A stretch of DNA of 64,000 nt from Parazoarcus communis SWub3 = DSM 12120 (GTDB lineage Bacteria > Pseudomonadota > Gammaproteobacteria > Burkholderiales > Rhodocyclaceae), in contig NZ_QKOE01000001.1 of assembly GCF_003226565.1 (NCBI RefSeq), positions 558,001-622,000 of the forward strand, given 5' to 3'. The position numbers were made by a program, and so were the translations under genes. Shown here one piece after another: positions 7,286-17,454 of this stretch. The notes under the pieces are model-generated. The model ran no database searches. It was not told the origin of the DNA and saw nothing but the letters and a program-made list of their open reading frames with translations. The stretch's first letter is position 1; each line of letters begins with the position of its first letter.

Positions 7286-8671
7286 ATGAACACCTCTCAC
7301 CGCCGCCCCGAACTGCTCGCGCCCGCGGGTTCGCTCGACATGATGCGTACCGCCTTCGCCTATGGGGCCGATGCCGTCTATGCCGGCCAGCCGCGCTATT
7401 CGCTGCGCGTGCGCAACAACAGCTTTGGCAAGCTCGACGTACTCGCTGCCGGCATTGCCGAAGCCCATGCCGCCGGCAAGGCCTTTTACCTGGTGGCAAA
7501 CATCTACCCACACAACTCGAAGATCCGCACCTTCGAAGAGGACATGGCCCCGGTCATCGACATGAAACCGGACGCATTGATCATGGCCGACCCGGGACTG
7601 ATGATGATGGTGCGCGAGCGCTGGCCGGATATGGACATCCACCTGTCGGTGCAAGCCAACACCACCAACTACGCCTCAGTGCGGTTCTGGCAATCGATGG
7701 GCGTCAAGCGCATCATCCTGTCACGTGAGCTGTCGCTCGACGAAGTCGCCGAAATCCGCGACGCCTGCCCGGACATGGAGCTCGAGGTTTTCGTGCATGG
7801 CGCGCTATGCATCGCCTATTCCGGCCGCTGCCTGCTTTCGGGTTACTTCAACCACCGTGACCCCAACCAGGGCAGCTGTACCAACTCCTGCCGCTGGGAC
7901 TACAAGCTTCATGAAGCGGGCGAGAACGCAGCCGGCGACGTGCAATCCTGCGGCAACACGCCGTTGGGCAACCCCACCGATTTCGGCACCGTCGGCACTG
8001 CGCTGGGCAGTGCACTGGGCGGTGGTCCACGCCACATCGGAGGCAGCAAGGTGTGGCTGCTGGAAGAAGGTAGCCGCCCGGGCGAACTGATGCCGATCGA
8101 AGAGGATGAACACGGCACCTACATTCTCAACTCCAAGGATCTGCGTGCCATCGAGCATGTGCAACGTCTGGTCGAGATCGGAATTGACTCACTGAAGATC
8201 GAAGGCCGCACCAAGAGCCCCTACTATGTCGCCCGCGCCAGCCAGGGATATCGGCGCGCCATTGACGACGCCGTAGCCGGCCGCCCCTTCGACACCCGCC
8301 TGCTGGGCGAGCTGGAGGGTCTTGCCAGCCGCGGATATACCGACGGTTTCTACCAGCGTCACCACACGCCGGAACACCAGAACTACCTGCGCGGCCACTC
8401 CGAATCGGGGCGCAGCCTGCTGGTGGGCGAGGTGATCGGCTTCGACGACGCTCGCGGACTTGCCGAGGTCGAAGTCAAGAACCGCTTCGCAGTCGGCGAC
8501 AAACTGGAGTTTCTGCTGCCTTCCGGGAACCTGAGTGCCACGATCGAGCGTATCGAGCAGGCCGACGGCACCTCGCTACCGTTGGTGCCCGGCAGCGGAC
8601 GCCGTGTGTGGCTCCCCCTGCCGGCCGGTGCCGACTCAAGCCAACCCTGCTTCATTGCCCGTTATCTGTAA
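7286..8671 (+). CDS. trhP: U32 peptidase-like tRNA hydroxylation protein TrhP (YegQ)
   Basis: The 461-residue protein is a full-length U32-family member of the YegQ type. It opens with ELLAPAGSLDMMRTAFAYGADAVY, has the U32 signature EVFVHGALCIAYSGRCLLS and the following Cys-rich stretch GSCTNSCRWDY, and the KIEGRTKSPYYVA segment. These Cys residues bind an Fe-S cluster in the family. In E. coli TrhP acts with prephenate-derived chemistry to hydroxylate U34 of several tRNAs, so the older name 'peptidase' is misleading. I use the ATG at 7286; a TTG seven codons earlier is possible but lacks support. Confidence 0.9.
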   Translation: MNTSHRRPELLAPAGSLDMMRTAFAYGADAVYAGQPRYSLRVRNNSFGKLDVLAAGIAEAHAAGKAFYLVANIYPHNSKIRTFEEDMAPVIDMKPDALIMADPGLMMMVRERWPDMDIHLSVQANTTNYASVRFWQSMGVKRIILSRELSLDEVAEIRDACPDMELEVFVHGALCIAYSGRCLLSGYFNHRDPNQGSCTNSCRWDYKLHEAGENAAGDVQSCGNTPLGNPTDFGTVGTALGSALGGGPRHIGGSKVWLLEEGSRPGELMPIEEDEHGTYILNSKDLRAIEHVQRLVEIGIDSLKIEGRTKSPYYVARASQGYRRAIDDAVAGRPFDTRLLGELEGLASRGYTDGFYQRHHTPEHQNYLRGHSESGRSLLVGEVIGFDDARGLAEVEVKNRFAVGDKLEFLLPSGNLSATIERIEQADGTSLPLVPGSGRRVWLPLPAGADSSQPCFIARYL

Positions 8672-8688
8672 GCATGCAAGCGCGGGTT

Positions 8689-9243
8689 TCAATCCTCGCG
8701 CTGCGACTGCAGGATGCGCCGGCGAAATGGGCCGGCGTCATTCCACGCAACCATCCCCCCCAGCAACAGCAAGCCACCGACCAGGGCGATCGCCGCATAC
8801 GGCACCATCAGGGCCAGCAGTGGCCAGTTGATCGAACGCTCGAGCATGGCCTCGCCAGGGGCCTTGGGATTGACCCAGGCGGTGACCGACGCACCCGGCG
8901 CCAAATCGGCCCGTTTGCGTACGAGCGCCTCCTTGTGGTCAAAACCGTAGTGAAGGTCATAACGCGACGCCAGCAAGGTCACGCCAGCACGCTCATACTG
9001 AAAACTCACCTCCAGCCGGGGCAAGGGGCGATTGAACAGCAGGTCTGCCGGCACGGTCTGGACCGACACGACCTTAGCCTCCACCGCCTCCCACTGGCGA
9101 CTCTGCATTGCATCCAGCAAGGGCAGGATGCCGAAATGGATTGCCCCCGAAACGCCTGCCACCAGCAGCGCAGTCCCCAGCAAGGGGAACACGACGCGGA
9201 GGACCGCCTCAAGCAGATACAGCTTCAGAGCGACACGAGGCAT
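8689..9243 (-). CDS. DUF3592 domain membrane protein
   Basis: The 184-residue protein has one hydrophobic helix near the N-terminus (about residues 13-38) and another at about 140-165, with a soluble domain between them. That domain has the DUF3592 pattern: the WEAVEAKVVSVQT start, the SFQYERAGVTLLASRYDL strand, and the GASVTAWVNPKAPGEAMLER segment close to the second helix. The function of the family is unknown. It is convergent with trhP and divergent from the acetyltransferase gene, so it stands alone. Confidence 0.85.
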   Translation of the reverse strand: MPRVALKLYLLEAVLRVVFPLLGTALLVAGVSGAIHFGILPLLDAMQSRQWEAVEAKVVSVQTVPADLLFNRPLPRLEVSFQYERAGVTLLASRYDLHYGFDHKEALVRKRADLAPGASVTAWVNPKAPGEAMLERSINWPLLALMVPYAAIALVGGLLLLGGMVAWNDAGPFRRRILQSQRED

Positions 9244-9384
9244 GATGCGGCGAAGAGACCAGGGGCTTTCATTCTATGCGCCGCAGGCCGGTTCGGAAAC
9301 CTCGGAACGCATTTCCCGCCGACCCTGCCCCTCAAGCGTGCATCATCGAACCCAATCAACCGCGTATAGCAGCCGGACCCACCC

Positions 9385-9879
9385 ATGAACACGCCCTCCT
9401 CCCTGACCATCGACAGGCTCGACCTATTGGCGGATCGACACAGCTCCGCTTTCCTGACCCTGTTGGACCACTATGCTCAAGACCCGATGGGCGGTGGGCA
9501 TCCACTAAAGCCGGAAGCGCGTAACCATCTGGTTGAGCGGCTCCGCGAGCGCACCGACTTCGTCGGCTTCATTGCATTTCACGGTCAACAACCCTGCGGC
9601 CTGATCAACTGCTTCGAAGGCTTCTCCACTTTCGCCGCCCGCCCGCTGCTCAACATCCACGATATCGTCGTGCTGCGCGAACTCAGGGGCCAGGGCATCG
9701 CCCGCAAACTGCTGGCCGCGGCAGCCGACGAAGCCCGCCGTCGCAACTGCTGCAAGCTGACGCTGGAGGTGCTGTCAAACAACACGGCCGCCCTGCGCAC
9801 CTACCAGCAAGCCGGCTTCGCCCCTTACCAACTCGACCCGGCGGCGGGGCAGGCACTGTTCATGCAATGCCCGCTATAG
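9385..9879 (+). CDS. GNAT family N-acetyltransferase
   Basis: The 164-residue protein is a typical single-domain GNAT: the core has NIHDIVVLRELRGQGIARKLLAAAADEARRR, in which RGQGIA is the acetyl-CoA pyrophosphate-binding loop, then the LTLEVLSNNTAALRTYQQAGF motif near the C-terminus. The acceptor substrate cannot be told from the sequence. The start is set by the ATG at 9385 following the divergent intergenic region. It precedes the ABC-F gene by 87 bases, where a separate promoter is likely. Confidence 0.9.
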   Translation: MNTPSSLTIDRLDLLADRHSSAFLTLLDHYAQDPMGGGHPLKPEARNHLVERLRERTDFVGFIAFHGQQPCGLINCFEGFSTFAARPLLNIHDIVVLRELRGQGIARKLLAAAADEARRRNCCKLTLEVLSNNTAALRTYQQAGFAPYQLDPAAGQALFMQCPL

Positions 9880-9924
9880 CCTCCGCTGCGCGTTTGCCGC
9901 GGCACCGATGCCGTGCTTCTGCGC

Positions 9925-9930
9925 TATAAT
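9925..9930 (+). promoter_or_regulatory. candidate -10 box TATAAT before the ABC-F gene
   Basis: A perfect TATAAT lies 37 bases before the GTG start. I find no good -35 hexamer at the right distance. Confidence 0.4.
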
Positions 9931-9966
9931 GCAAGGCTTTGTTTTATCTGAAAATCAGGACCCACC

Positions 9967-11592
<1,626 letters not shown>

Positions 11593-11598
11593 GCAACG

Positions 11599-11627
11599 GG
11601 CTAGCAGGCATGGCAAGCCTGCTAGCC
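11599..11627. terminator. inverted repeat between converging genes
   Basis: A perfect 11-bp stem (arms 11599-11609 and 11617-11627) with a seven-base loop lies between the ABC-F and EpsA genes, which point towards each other. There is no T-run, so it would be a weak terminator on either strand. Confidence 0.5.
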
Positions 11628-11677
11628 TCGCACACCAAACAAGTCGCGTTCTCAGCGCTCCGGAACGCGGACACCAG

Positions 11678-12460
11678 TCAGGCCGCCGGAGCCTCCGTAC
11701 TTCGACCTGCGCCCTCGACACTCGGAATCAGGCCCGACGTTACCGCGTGCGCTACCGCCTGCGCACGATTGCTGACATTGAGTTTGCGCAGGATTTTTTG
11801 TACGTGGTTCTTGACTGTCAGCGGGCTGATATCGAGGATCTGACCAATCTCATAGTTGGTCTTTCCATCGCGGACCCAGGCCAGCACCTGCAGTTCCCGC
11901 TCCGACAGCAAAGGGTCGGCCATCACCACTTTGCCACCCTGCAACTCCCCCTCCCACATCCGCTGCAAAGCCATGTGCAGGTTCGGCATTAATAGTTCGG
12001 CCAGATAGGTTTCGCGCTCTCCGGGCGGATGCGGCATGCCGAGAAACACGAAAAATGACGCAGCCTGTTCCCGGCGCGGCTCTACCACACCATGACACAA
12101 GAGATGTGCACCGACATGTTCCGCCAGCAACGGCGCGTCAATTGGAACCATCGGCCGCCGGCCGGCATCGTTCCACGCCTTTAGCAATGGCAACACAAGT
12201 CCCCCGTGCGGATCGCGGGCAACACGCTCAAAGCTCTCCGGCATCACCGCACGCGAGAAGATCTCGTTATTGACGCTCATGCTGCTCAGATCACCGAACG
12301 AACACACCAATGTCTCGTGCGGCAGAAAACTCTGTAACGCGCCCTGTGCCCACAGGAAGAACTGAAACCGTTTTGTCACCTTGACCGATGTCTCGATCGC
12401 AAAGAGGAGGCGTTCGAGTTCCTCACCGTGCAGTGACCCCGAATAGTTCATTAGAGTCAT
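11678..12460 (-). CDS. epsA: LuxR-type regulator EpsA (PEP-CTERM/XrtB-associated)
   Basis: The 260-residue protein has an N-terminal ligand/sensor-like domain (about 1-170, with the FLPHETLVCSFGDL and FFVFLGMPHPPGERE patches) and a LuxR-type helix-turn-helix at about 185-245 (LLSERELQVLAWVRDGKTNYEIG to ISPLTVKNHVQKILRKLNV). This layout is that of EpsA regulators, named because they co-occur with exosortase/PEP-CTERM and exopolysaccharide loci. An alternative start at 12451 (MNYSG) has AAGGT nine bases upstream and is also plausible. It lies on the same strand as, and 244 bases downstream from, the secretion operon, so it probably has its own promoter. No exosortase is nearby. Confidence 0.85.
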   Translation of the reverse strand: MTLMNYSGSLHGEELERLLFAIETSVKVTKRFQFFLWAQGALQSFLPHETLVCSFGDLSSMSVNNEIFSRAVMPESFERVARDPHGGLVLPLLKAWNDAGRRPMVPIDAPLLAEHVGAHLLCHGVVEPRREQAASFFVFLGMPHPPGERETYLAELLMPNLHMALQRMWEGELQGGKVVMADPLLSERELQVLAWVRDGKTNYEIGQILDISPLTVKNHVQKILRKLNVSNRAQAVAHAVTSGLIPSVEGAGRSTEAPAA

Positions 12461-12703
12461 ACCTTGTGATCACGCCAACCAAGACTCATACCTTCACCTC
12501 AACCATGCGACACACCCCATCACCGCATGTGGGCGGCAGCGGGCCAAGGCGAACACTTTCATTATCTCAAGCGAATGAAGCAGTCTAATGTGCTTCAATG
12601 ACATCAGCTTGATGGCGAACTAGTTCTTTCGGACTGTACTGTGCCGCGCCAGCATGACGGCATTGCGACGCTGGCATGACGCCTTTGTGGATAGCACGAG
12701 CGG

Positions 12704-13204
12704 CTACTGCTGCCCGGAGGCTGGGGCGTCGTTGCCGGGTACCGGCCGAAACACCCAATCGGCGTAACGGCGGGCCTGTGCCGCGGTCGGATCCAGTTCG
12801 GGCGGCAAGCCGTGGGTGCGCAAGGGGACGAGGCCGGAGCGGCTGCGCAGGCCGACGATCCCGCCACCGGCACGCACCAGCTCCCAGTCGGGTTCGCCGG
12901 TGAAGGGGTCGCGCCAGACCCGGCGCAGATGACGAACGGAATAGGGGAAACGCCGGTCCTGGATTAGGTCCTGCAGCGACTGCGGCCACGCCGGACTGCC
13001 CTCCGGCGACAACGCGCGGTAGCGCGCGATGGCACGGGCAATGTCCGCGCCGCGGTAGAGCAGTTCGGTCTCTTTCTCGCGCTGCGCCAGGCGCGACCAG
13101 GCCTCGCCGGTATGTGCCAATCCCAGCCCCAGCGCGGCGATCAGGAACAGTACCAGCAGGTAGCCATAACCCGCCTGGCGCTGGCGGGCACTACCACGAC
13201 GCAT
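12704..13204 (-). CDS. pilin-like membrane protein, last gene of the secretion operon
   Basis: The 166-residue protein begins with a short basic leader, then QAG-YGYLLVLFLIAALGLGLA, which resembles a type IV prepilin start: a Gly before the hydrophobic helix and a helix of about 20 residues. The Glu normally found at position five of the mature helix is absent (YGYLL), so it is not a canonical prepilin; it may be a pseudopilin-like tip protein or a simple N-anchored protein. The rest is soluble and Arg-rich, with the pieces LLYRGADIARAIARYRAL and RVWRDPFTGEPDWEL. The start at 13204 overlaps the upstream gene by 14 bases, so it is translationally coupled. Confidence 0.75.
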   Translation of the reverse strand: MRRGSARQRQAGYGYLLVLFLIAALGLGLAHTGEAWSRLAQREKETELLYRGADIARAIARYRALSPEGSPAWPQSLQDLIQDRRFPYSVRHLRRVWRDPFTGEPDWELVRAGGGIVGLRSRSGLVPLRTHGLPPELDPTAAQARRYADWVFRPVPGNDAPASGQQ

Positions 13205-13598
13205 AATCCGTCCCGTCACGGCCGACACCTTCCGCACCACTGCGTACGTCCCACACTCCGCCGGCGGGCTCGAGGGATTCGAGACGGGTCGGTGGCGGCA
13301 TTTCCACCCAGGTGTCACTGCGATCGGTCAGCGGGTCGACCGGAATCGACCGCAGGTAGCGCTTGTCGGTCAGCTCCTGCAGCGTACGGGGGTAGCTGCC
13401 GGTGTCCCCCTTGAACTTGTCGATGGCATCACGCATGACCGCAAGCGACTGCTTGACGCTGGCCTCGCGCGCGCGCTCGAGGTGGTCGAAGTAGCGCGGC
13501 GCGGCGATCGACAGCAAGGTAGCGACAATCGCCATGACCACCAGCAGCTCGATCAGGGTGAAACCCGCGAGTGCCGCGCGTGGCCGTCCGAGGCGCAT
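13191..13598 (-). CDS. type II secretion pseudopilin, GspG-like
   Basis: The 135-residue protein has a prepilin leader MRLGRPRAALAG followed by FTLIELLVVMAIVATLLSIA, the canonical Gly, Phe and Glu-5 motif cut and methylated by a prepilin peptidase. The globular part has VKQSLAVMRDAIDKFKGDTG and SYPRTLQELTDKRYL, close to the major pseudopilin GspG, and a truncated C-terminus ending in DYASW. The start at 13598 is chosen because the prepilin leader begins there, five bases after the preceding gene's stop. The protein presumably assembles in a short periplasmic pseudopilus. Confidence 0.88.
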   Translation of the reverse strand: MRLGRPRAALAGFTLIELLVVMAIVATLLSIAAPRYFDHLERAREASVKQSLAVMRDAIDKFKGDTGSYPRTLQELTDKRYLRSIPVDPLTDRSDTWVEMPPPTRLESLEPAGGVWDVRSGAEGVGRDGTDYASW

Positions 13599-13602
13599 GC
13601 GC

Positions 13603-14085
13603 TCACCATTCACGGTAGGGCACCCCGTCCAGCCCGGTTCCGCCGGCCATTGAATACACGTCGAACACATCGTCGCCCTCACCCGGATCGTCGGGCGAGC
13701 TGGCATAACTGCGTTTGCCCCAGCTCGCCTCGGCCGGCAACCCGCCCTCGGGATGAAAGGGATCGCGCGGCAGACGACGCAGGAAGTAGATCATGCTGCC
13801 GTCCGGATCACGTGCATCGCGCACCCCACCTGCCAGCACCTCGAGCTTGGGCGGATAGCCACTGCTGCCTTCCGGCCGGGCGATACGCCCCTCATCGGCC
13901 GCGGCCTTGTAGGCGTCAATGGCGCCGCGGATCTGGCGCAGGGCAGACCGAAGTTCGGCCTCGCGCGCACGCTGGGCCCCCAACTCGACCAGCGGCATCG
14001 CAGTCGCCGCCAGGATGCCGACGATGGCCACGGTCACCACCAACTCGATCAGGGTGAAGCCCAGGGCGAGGCGCCGCATGTTCAT
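13603..14085 (-). CDS. type II secretion pseudopilin, GspG-like
   Basis: The 160-residue protein has a leader MNMRRLALG and the mature start FTLIELVVTVAIVGILAATA. It then has SALRQIRGAIDAYKAAADEG and RLPRDPFHPEGG, the GspG-type layout with Pro-rich C-terminal loops and a final PYREW; the C-terminal DVFDVYSMA segment is like the calcium-binding loop region of GspG. Its ATG overlaps the secretin stop (14082-14085), so it is coupled to it. It is one of four pilin-like proteins in the operon and may be the major or a minor subunit. Confidence 0.88.
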   Translation of the reverse strand: MNMRRLALGFTLIELVVTVAIVGILAATAMPLVELGAQRAREAELRSALRQIRGAIDAYKAAADEGRIARPEGSSGYPPKLEVLAGGVRDARDPDGSMIYFLRRLPRDPFHPEGGLPAEASWGKRSYASSPDDPGEGDDVFDVYSMAGGTGLDGVPYREW

Positions 14086-16385
14086 TGGCCGACCCGGACG
14101 TCGATCGAATCGGCGGCGGACTCGGATTGCAACTGGCCGCCGCGACTGACAGTCAGACCCGAGGCAGAGATCCGCGCATCGCCACTGGCGCCCGGCTTGC
14201 TGCGCAAGGCGACCGATGCCGAGGTCGCGCCACCGCCGGCTGCAAGCGGCACCACCACCTGCCCTGACTGCCCGCCCTCAGCCGCAGCAGCTTCGACCAG
14301 TTCGGGATCGAAGCTGACGGTTACGGAACCCCCATCGTGAGGTGAGCCGGCATCGACAGTAAGCGTCACCGAAAATGCCTCTCCCTGCCCCAGCGCTTCC
14401 GGTCCGGCCAGACCAAGGCGTGCGCCCTGACGTGCCGGCTCCGGCGCCCCATCAACGGCGCGTTCGACGGGTGCGACGCGAGGGGCTTCTGCCCGTACCG
14501 GCGTCTCGCGAACGGGTGCTGCGCCCGGCGCGCCGTCACCACGCAGCGCCAGGCTGTTGGGCGAAGTCGGTCCCAGGCGCAACTGCGCTGCACCGACCGT
14601 GGCTTCAGTGCCGGCAGGCAGATCCGCCCGGGTCAAAGCCGGCGCCACCACGTTGCGCACGATACGCGGCGTGATCAGCAGCACCACTTCGGTCTTGCTG
14701 CGCGAGTCGCTCTGACTGGAGAACAGCCGGCCAAGCATCGGCAAATCGCCCAGGCCCGGCAGGCGGCTGGCGCTCGAACGCTCTTCGTCGTTGATCAAGC
14801 CGGCCAGCACCTGGGTTTCACCATTGGCCAGGCGCAAGGTGGTTGCCGCACTGCGAGTACCGACCTGGTAGGCAAGCGAGCTCGATGGCCCCTGCACTTC
14901 CTTGACGATGCTGCTGACCTCCAGCGCGACCTTGATCATCACCTCGTCGTCGAGCGTCACGCTGGGTTCGACATCCAGCTTGAGACCCACGTCCAGATAA
15001 TTCACCGAGGCCGACACCCCGACATTGGCCGTCGACGTCGTGGTAAACACCGGCAGCTTCTCGCCGATATGGATCTTGGCCTTCTCGCGGTTCTTCACCC
15101 GAATGCGCGGATTGGCGAGCAAGGTAGTGTCACTGTCCTCATTACGCAGGTTCAACAGCGCCCCAGGGTTGGACACATAGGGCACCATGGAACCGCGATT
15201 GCGCAGATTGACCACACCGCTCGCCAGCACGCCGCCCGGCGACGTCGTGGTCTGAGTCACGCCGTTGATGATGGTGGTGGTGGCCAGGCTGTCCTGGATC
15301 AGGCCGTAGCCGATCTGGTCGGGGAAATCGAGGCCCAGGTTCAGCAGCTTGTTGCGGCTGACCTCAAGCACCTCGACCTCCAGCATGACTTCGGGTTCGG
15401 CAACGTCGAGCGTGGCCAGCAGGCGTTCGGCCAGTCGCACGGCGTCCGGCGTGTCCTTGATCACCACCATGTTGAGCTTTTCATCAATGAACACATCCTT
15501 GGTCTTGACCAACTGCCGCACCATGGCCAGGGCCTGCTTGGCGTCGGCATTGGTCAGGTAGAAGCTGCGGGTGACCAGTTCAACGTATTCCTTCTGCTTG
15601 GCCGCAGTGGCCGGATAGATCAGTACCGAATTGGCATTGAGTTGCTTGCGCTCAAGCTGCTGGGTGGCACCGATCAGAGCGATGACTTCGGCCACCGTGC
15701 TGTTGCGTACGAACAGCGTGACCTTGGACTCGGCACGCACATCACGATCGAACACAAAGTTGAGCCCGCTGGCACGCGACAGGGCCTCGAACACCACCCG
15801 CAACGGCGCCTCGCGAAACTCCAGCGTGACCGGACGCGCCATAGGACCATCGGGCACCGCCATCACCGGCGCCGCCTGAGCCGCAATCTCGTCAAGCTGA
15901 CGTAACAGCTCGCGCGCCCGGACATTGCTCGCCTGTTCGGCAAGCACCGCACGCACCCCCTGTTCAGCACCAGCCAGGTCGCGTCGGGCCAGTGCCGCTT
16001 CGGCCTGGTCGAGGCGGGCACTGCGACGGCGTTCCGCTGCCAGTAGCGCCGCGCCGCCCTTGGCCTGCGGGTGATTCGGATCGATCGCCAGTGCCGCCGC
16101 GTAGTGGCGTTCGGCCTCTTCGGCATGTCCCTGCGCACGCGCCTGTTCGGCGGCGATCAGGGACTCGCTGACCAGGCGTTCGCGCTGACGCAGGTAGTAG
16201 GCACGCAACTCCTGGTTGCGCGGCTCGGCCTCGACACGGGTTTTCAGATCCGCAAACGCCTGCGTGCGGTCACCACTGGCAAAAGCCTCGCGGCTTTGCT
16301 GCAGGCTGGGGTTGGATACGCAGGCAGTCAGCGTGATCACGGATGCGCACAGCAACAGGCGTGCGTTTCGGGCAGTCGGGGTCAT
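14082..16385 (-). CDS. gspD: outer-membrane secretin (GspD/PilQ type) with N-terminal repeats and cohesin-like tail
   Basis: The 767-residue protein forms the outer membrane ring that lets folded proteins or pili pass. Seen in order: a lipoprotein signal with lipobox LTAC (Cys22); an Ala/Glu-rich helical repeat region (about 25-175) like TPR repeats; an STN/N0-like domain (about 185-250); an N1 domain (about 270-328); the secretin core (about 330-575) ending in VVLLITPRIVRN; and a tail of about 190 residues. The tail has a Pro/Ala linker and then a beta-rich segment (about 655-760) like a cohesin domain. Most GspD proteins have no such tail. It overlaps its neighbours by four bases on each side. 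Confidence 0.92.
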   Translation of the reverse strand: MTPTARNARLLLCASVITLTACVSNPSLQQSREAFASGDRTQAFADLKTRVEAEPRNQELRAYYLRQRERLVSESLIAAEQARAQGHAEEAERHYAAALAIDPNHPQAKGGAALLAAERRRSARLDQAEAALARRDLAGAEQGVRAVLAEQASNVRARELLRQLDEIAAQAAPVMAVPDGPMARPVTLEFREAPLRVVFEALSRASGLNFVFDRDVRAESKVTLFVRNSTVAEVIALIGATQQLERKQLNANSVLIYPATAAKQKEYVELVTRSFYLTNADAKQALAMVRQLVKTKDVFIDEKLNMVVIKDTPDAVRLAERLLATLDVAEPEVMLEVEVLEVSRNKLLNLGLDFPDQIGYGLIQDSLATTTIINGVTQTTTSPGGVLASGVVNLRNRGSMVPYVSNPGALLNLRNEDSDTTLLANPRIRVKNREKAKIHIGEKLPVFTTTSTANVGVSASVNYLDVGLKLDVEPSVTLDDEVMIKVALEVSSIVKEVQGPSSSLAYQVGTRSAATTLRLANGETQVLAGLINDEERSSASRLPGLGDLPMLGRLFSSQSDSRSKTEVVLLITPRIVRNVVAPALTRADLPAGTEATVGAAQLRLGPTSPNSLALRGDGAPGAAPVRETPVRAEAPRVAPVERAVDGAPEPARQGARLGLAGPEALGQGEAFSVTLTVDAGSPHDGGSVTVSFDPELVEAAAAEGGQSGQVVVPLAAGGGATSASVALRSKPGASGDARISASGLTVSRGGQLQSESAADSIDVRVGQ

Positions 16386-16879
16386 TTGGAAGAGAGGTCG
16401 ATGGATTGTCGTTGTTCGAGCGGGAGGTAGAGCAGTTCTAGCCGCTGGGCATCAATGCGCTCGACGCGATAACGCTCACCCAGCACATCGCCCTGGCGGA
16501 CGAGGTGCAGCTGCTTGCCCTCCATCAGCATCACGGTGCGTTCGCCGTCATCGTCCAGGGCACCGACAAAACGGAACGGCAGCGCTGGCGCCATCGGCCG
16601 CGGCACCACGGCCTGCGGCGGCGGTGGCCGGAAGCTCAAGGGCGTGGCGAACCCTGCACCCTGTTCCGGCAAGCCGGGGCGCGCGCGGAAATCCACGAGT
16701 GCAGGCAATTCGATTGCCGCGCCGGTCACGGGCTCGACCAGGCGGCGGGGGGCGCTACGCTCCGTCCGCTCGACGGCGGCGGACACCGGGGCCGTCTCGT
16801 CCTCCTGCATGCCCAGCCAGCCCGCTGCCGCCAGCGTCAGCGCCAGGGCGCCGAACAGCATCGTCGTGCGCGTGTTCAT
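16382..16879 (-). CDS. inner-membrane secretin partner, GspC/PilP-like
   Basis: The 165-residue protein has one N-terminal hydrophobic helix (about residues 7-24), a Pro/Ala-rich linker and a C-terminal small beta domain (LPFRFVGALDDDGERTVMLMEGKQLHLVRQGDVLGE), which matches the HR-like domain of GspC and PilP that contacts the secretin. The position, directly upstream of the secretin with an ATGA overlap, is exactly that of pilP before pilQ. So it is the likely bridge between the inner membrane platform and the outer ring. Confidence 0.8.
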   Translation of the reverse strand: MNTRTTMLFGALALTLAAAGWLGMQEDETAPVSAAVERTERSAPRRLVEPVTGAAIELPALVDFRARPGLPEQGAGFATPLSFRPPPPQAVVPRPMAPALPFRFVGALDDDGERTVMLMEGKQLHLVRQGDVLGERYRVERIDAQRLELLYLPLEQRQSIDLSSK

Positions 16880-17454
16880 GCCCCCTCCCGCAGGAACATC
16901 ACCAGCCGCAATTCGGCCTCCACCACGCTGGCTTCGCTGCCGCCACGCTTGATCGAGATCGACTCGAGGCCCAGTTCAGGCAGATCGATCAGGACGGCGC
17001 CCAGCCAACGGTAGATGCTGGGAAAATCGCCCTGTACCGGCACCACCAACGCAACCCGCTGCAAAGGGGTGGCACGCTCGGCCACGCTGCGATAGTCGGC
17101 CCTTCTCACCTCGACGCCATGCTGCACCGCCATCGCATAGATACGCGAAAGCCGCTCGGACAGCGCACTGGCAGGCGGAAAACGTTCGGTGTAGTAGGCC
17201 TCCAGCCGCGCGCGCGGTGCAGGCTCGGCACGCTGCGGTGCTGCACTGCGCTGCAGGCGGGCACGTTGCTGCTGCAGCGCTTCCTGCTGCGTGGCGATCC
17301 AGGCATCGCCCACCACGCCAAGCACGGCGGCCACCGCCAGCACACCGAGGCCGGCCCAGCCGGCAAACCCGGCACGCAGGCCTGCACGGCGCAGCATGGC
17401 CAGTGCCGGTTGCAACGCCGCCCAGCGCGCCCCAAGCCCTTCACCCATCTTCAT
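16876..17454 (-). CDS. inner-membrane assembly protein, PilO/GspM-like
   Basis: The 192-residue protein has a transmembrane helix at about residues 30-50, then a coiled-coil stretch rich in Gln and Arg (about 55-85) and a ferredoxin-like globular domain (LSRIYAMAVQHGVEVRRADY and LVVPVQGDFPSIYRWLGAVLIDLPELGLESI). This is the usual GspM/PilO layout. The start at 17454 gives an ATGA overlap with the preceding gene, which argues for it over the upstream ATG at 17466. The C-terminal part is close to PilO in pattern (pairs with PilN). Confidence 0.8.
   Translation of the reverse strand: MKMGEGLGARWAALQPALAMLRRAGLRAGFAGWAGLGVLAVAAVLGVVGDAWIATQQEALQQQRARLQRSAAPQRAEPAPRARLEAYYTERFPPASALSERLSRIYAMAVQHGVEVRRADYRSVAERATPLQRVALVVPVQGDFPSIYRWLGAVLIDLPELGLESISIKRGGSEASVVEAELRLVMFLREGA

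Noticed and set aside
8608-9369. 253-residue plus-strand frame after trhP
   Set aside because: It overlaps the DUF3592 gene on the other strand, which has membrane helices and a family pattern; the plus frame is Gln/His-rich shadow.
12630-12690. paired GCATGACG repeats after the last secretion gene
   Set aside because: Two copies 24 bases apart may be chance or part of a weak hairpin; not enough to call an operator or terminator.
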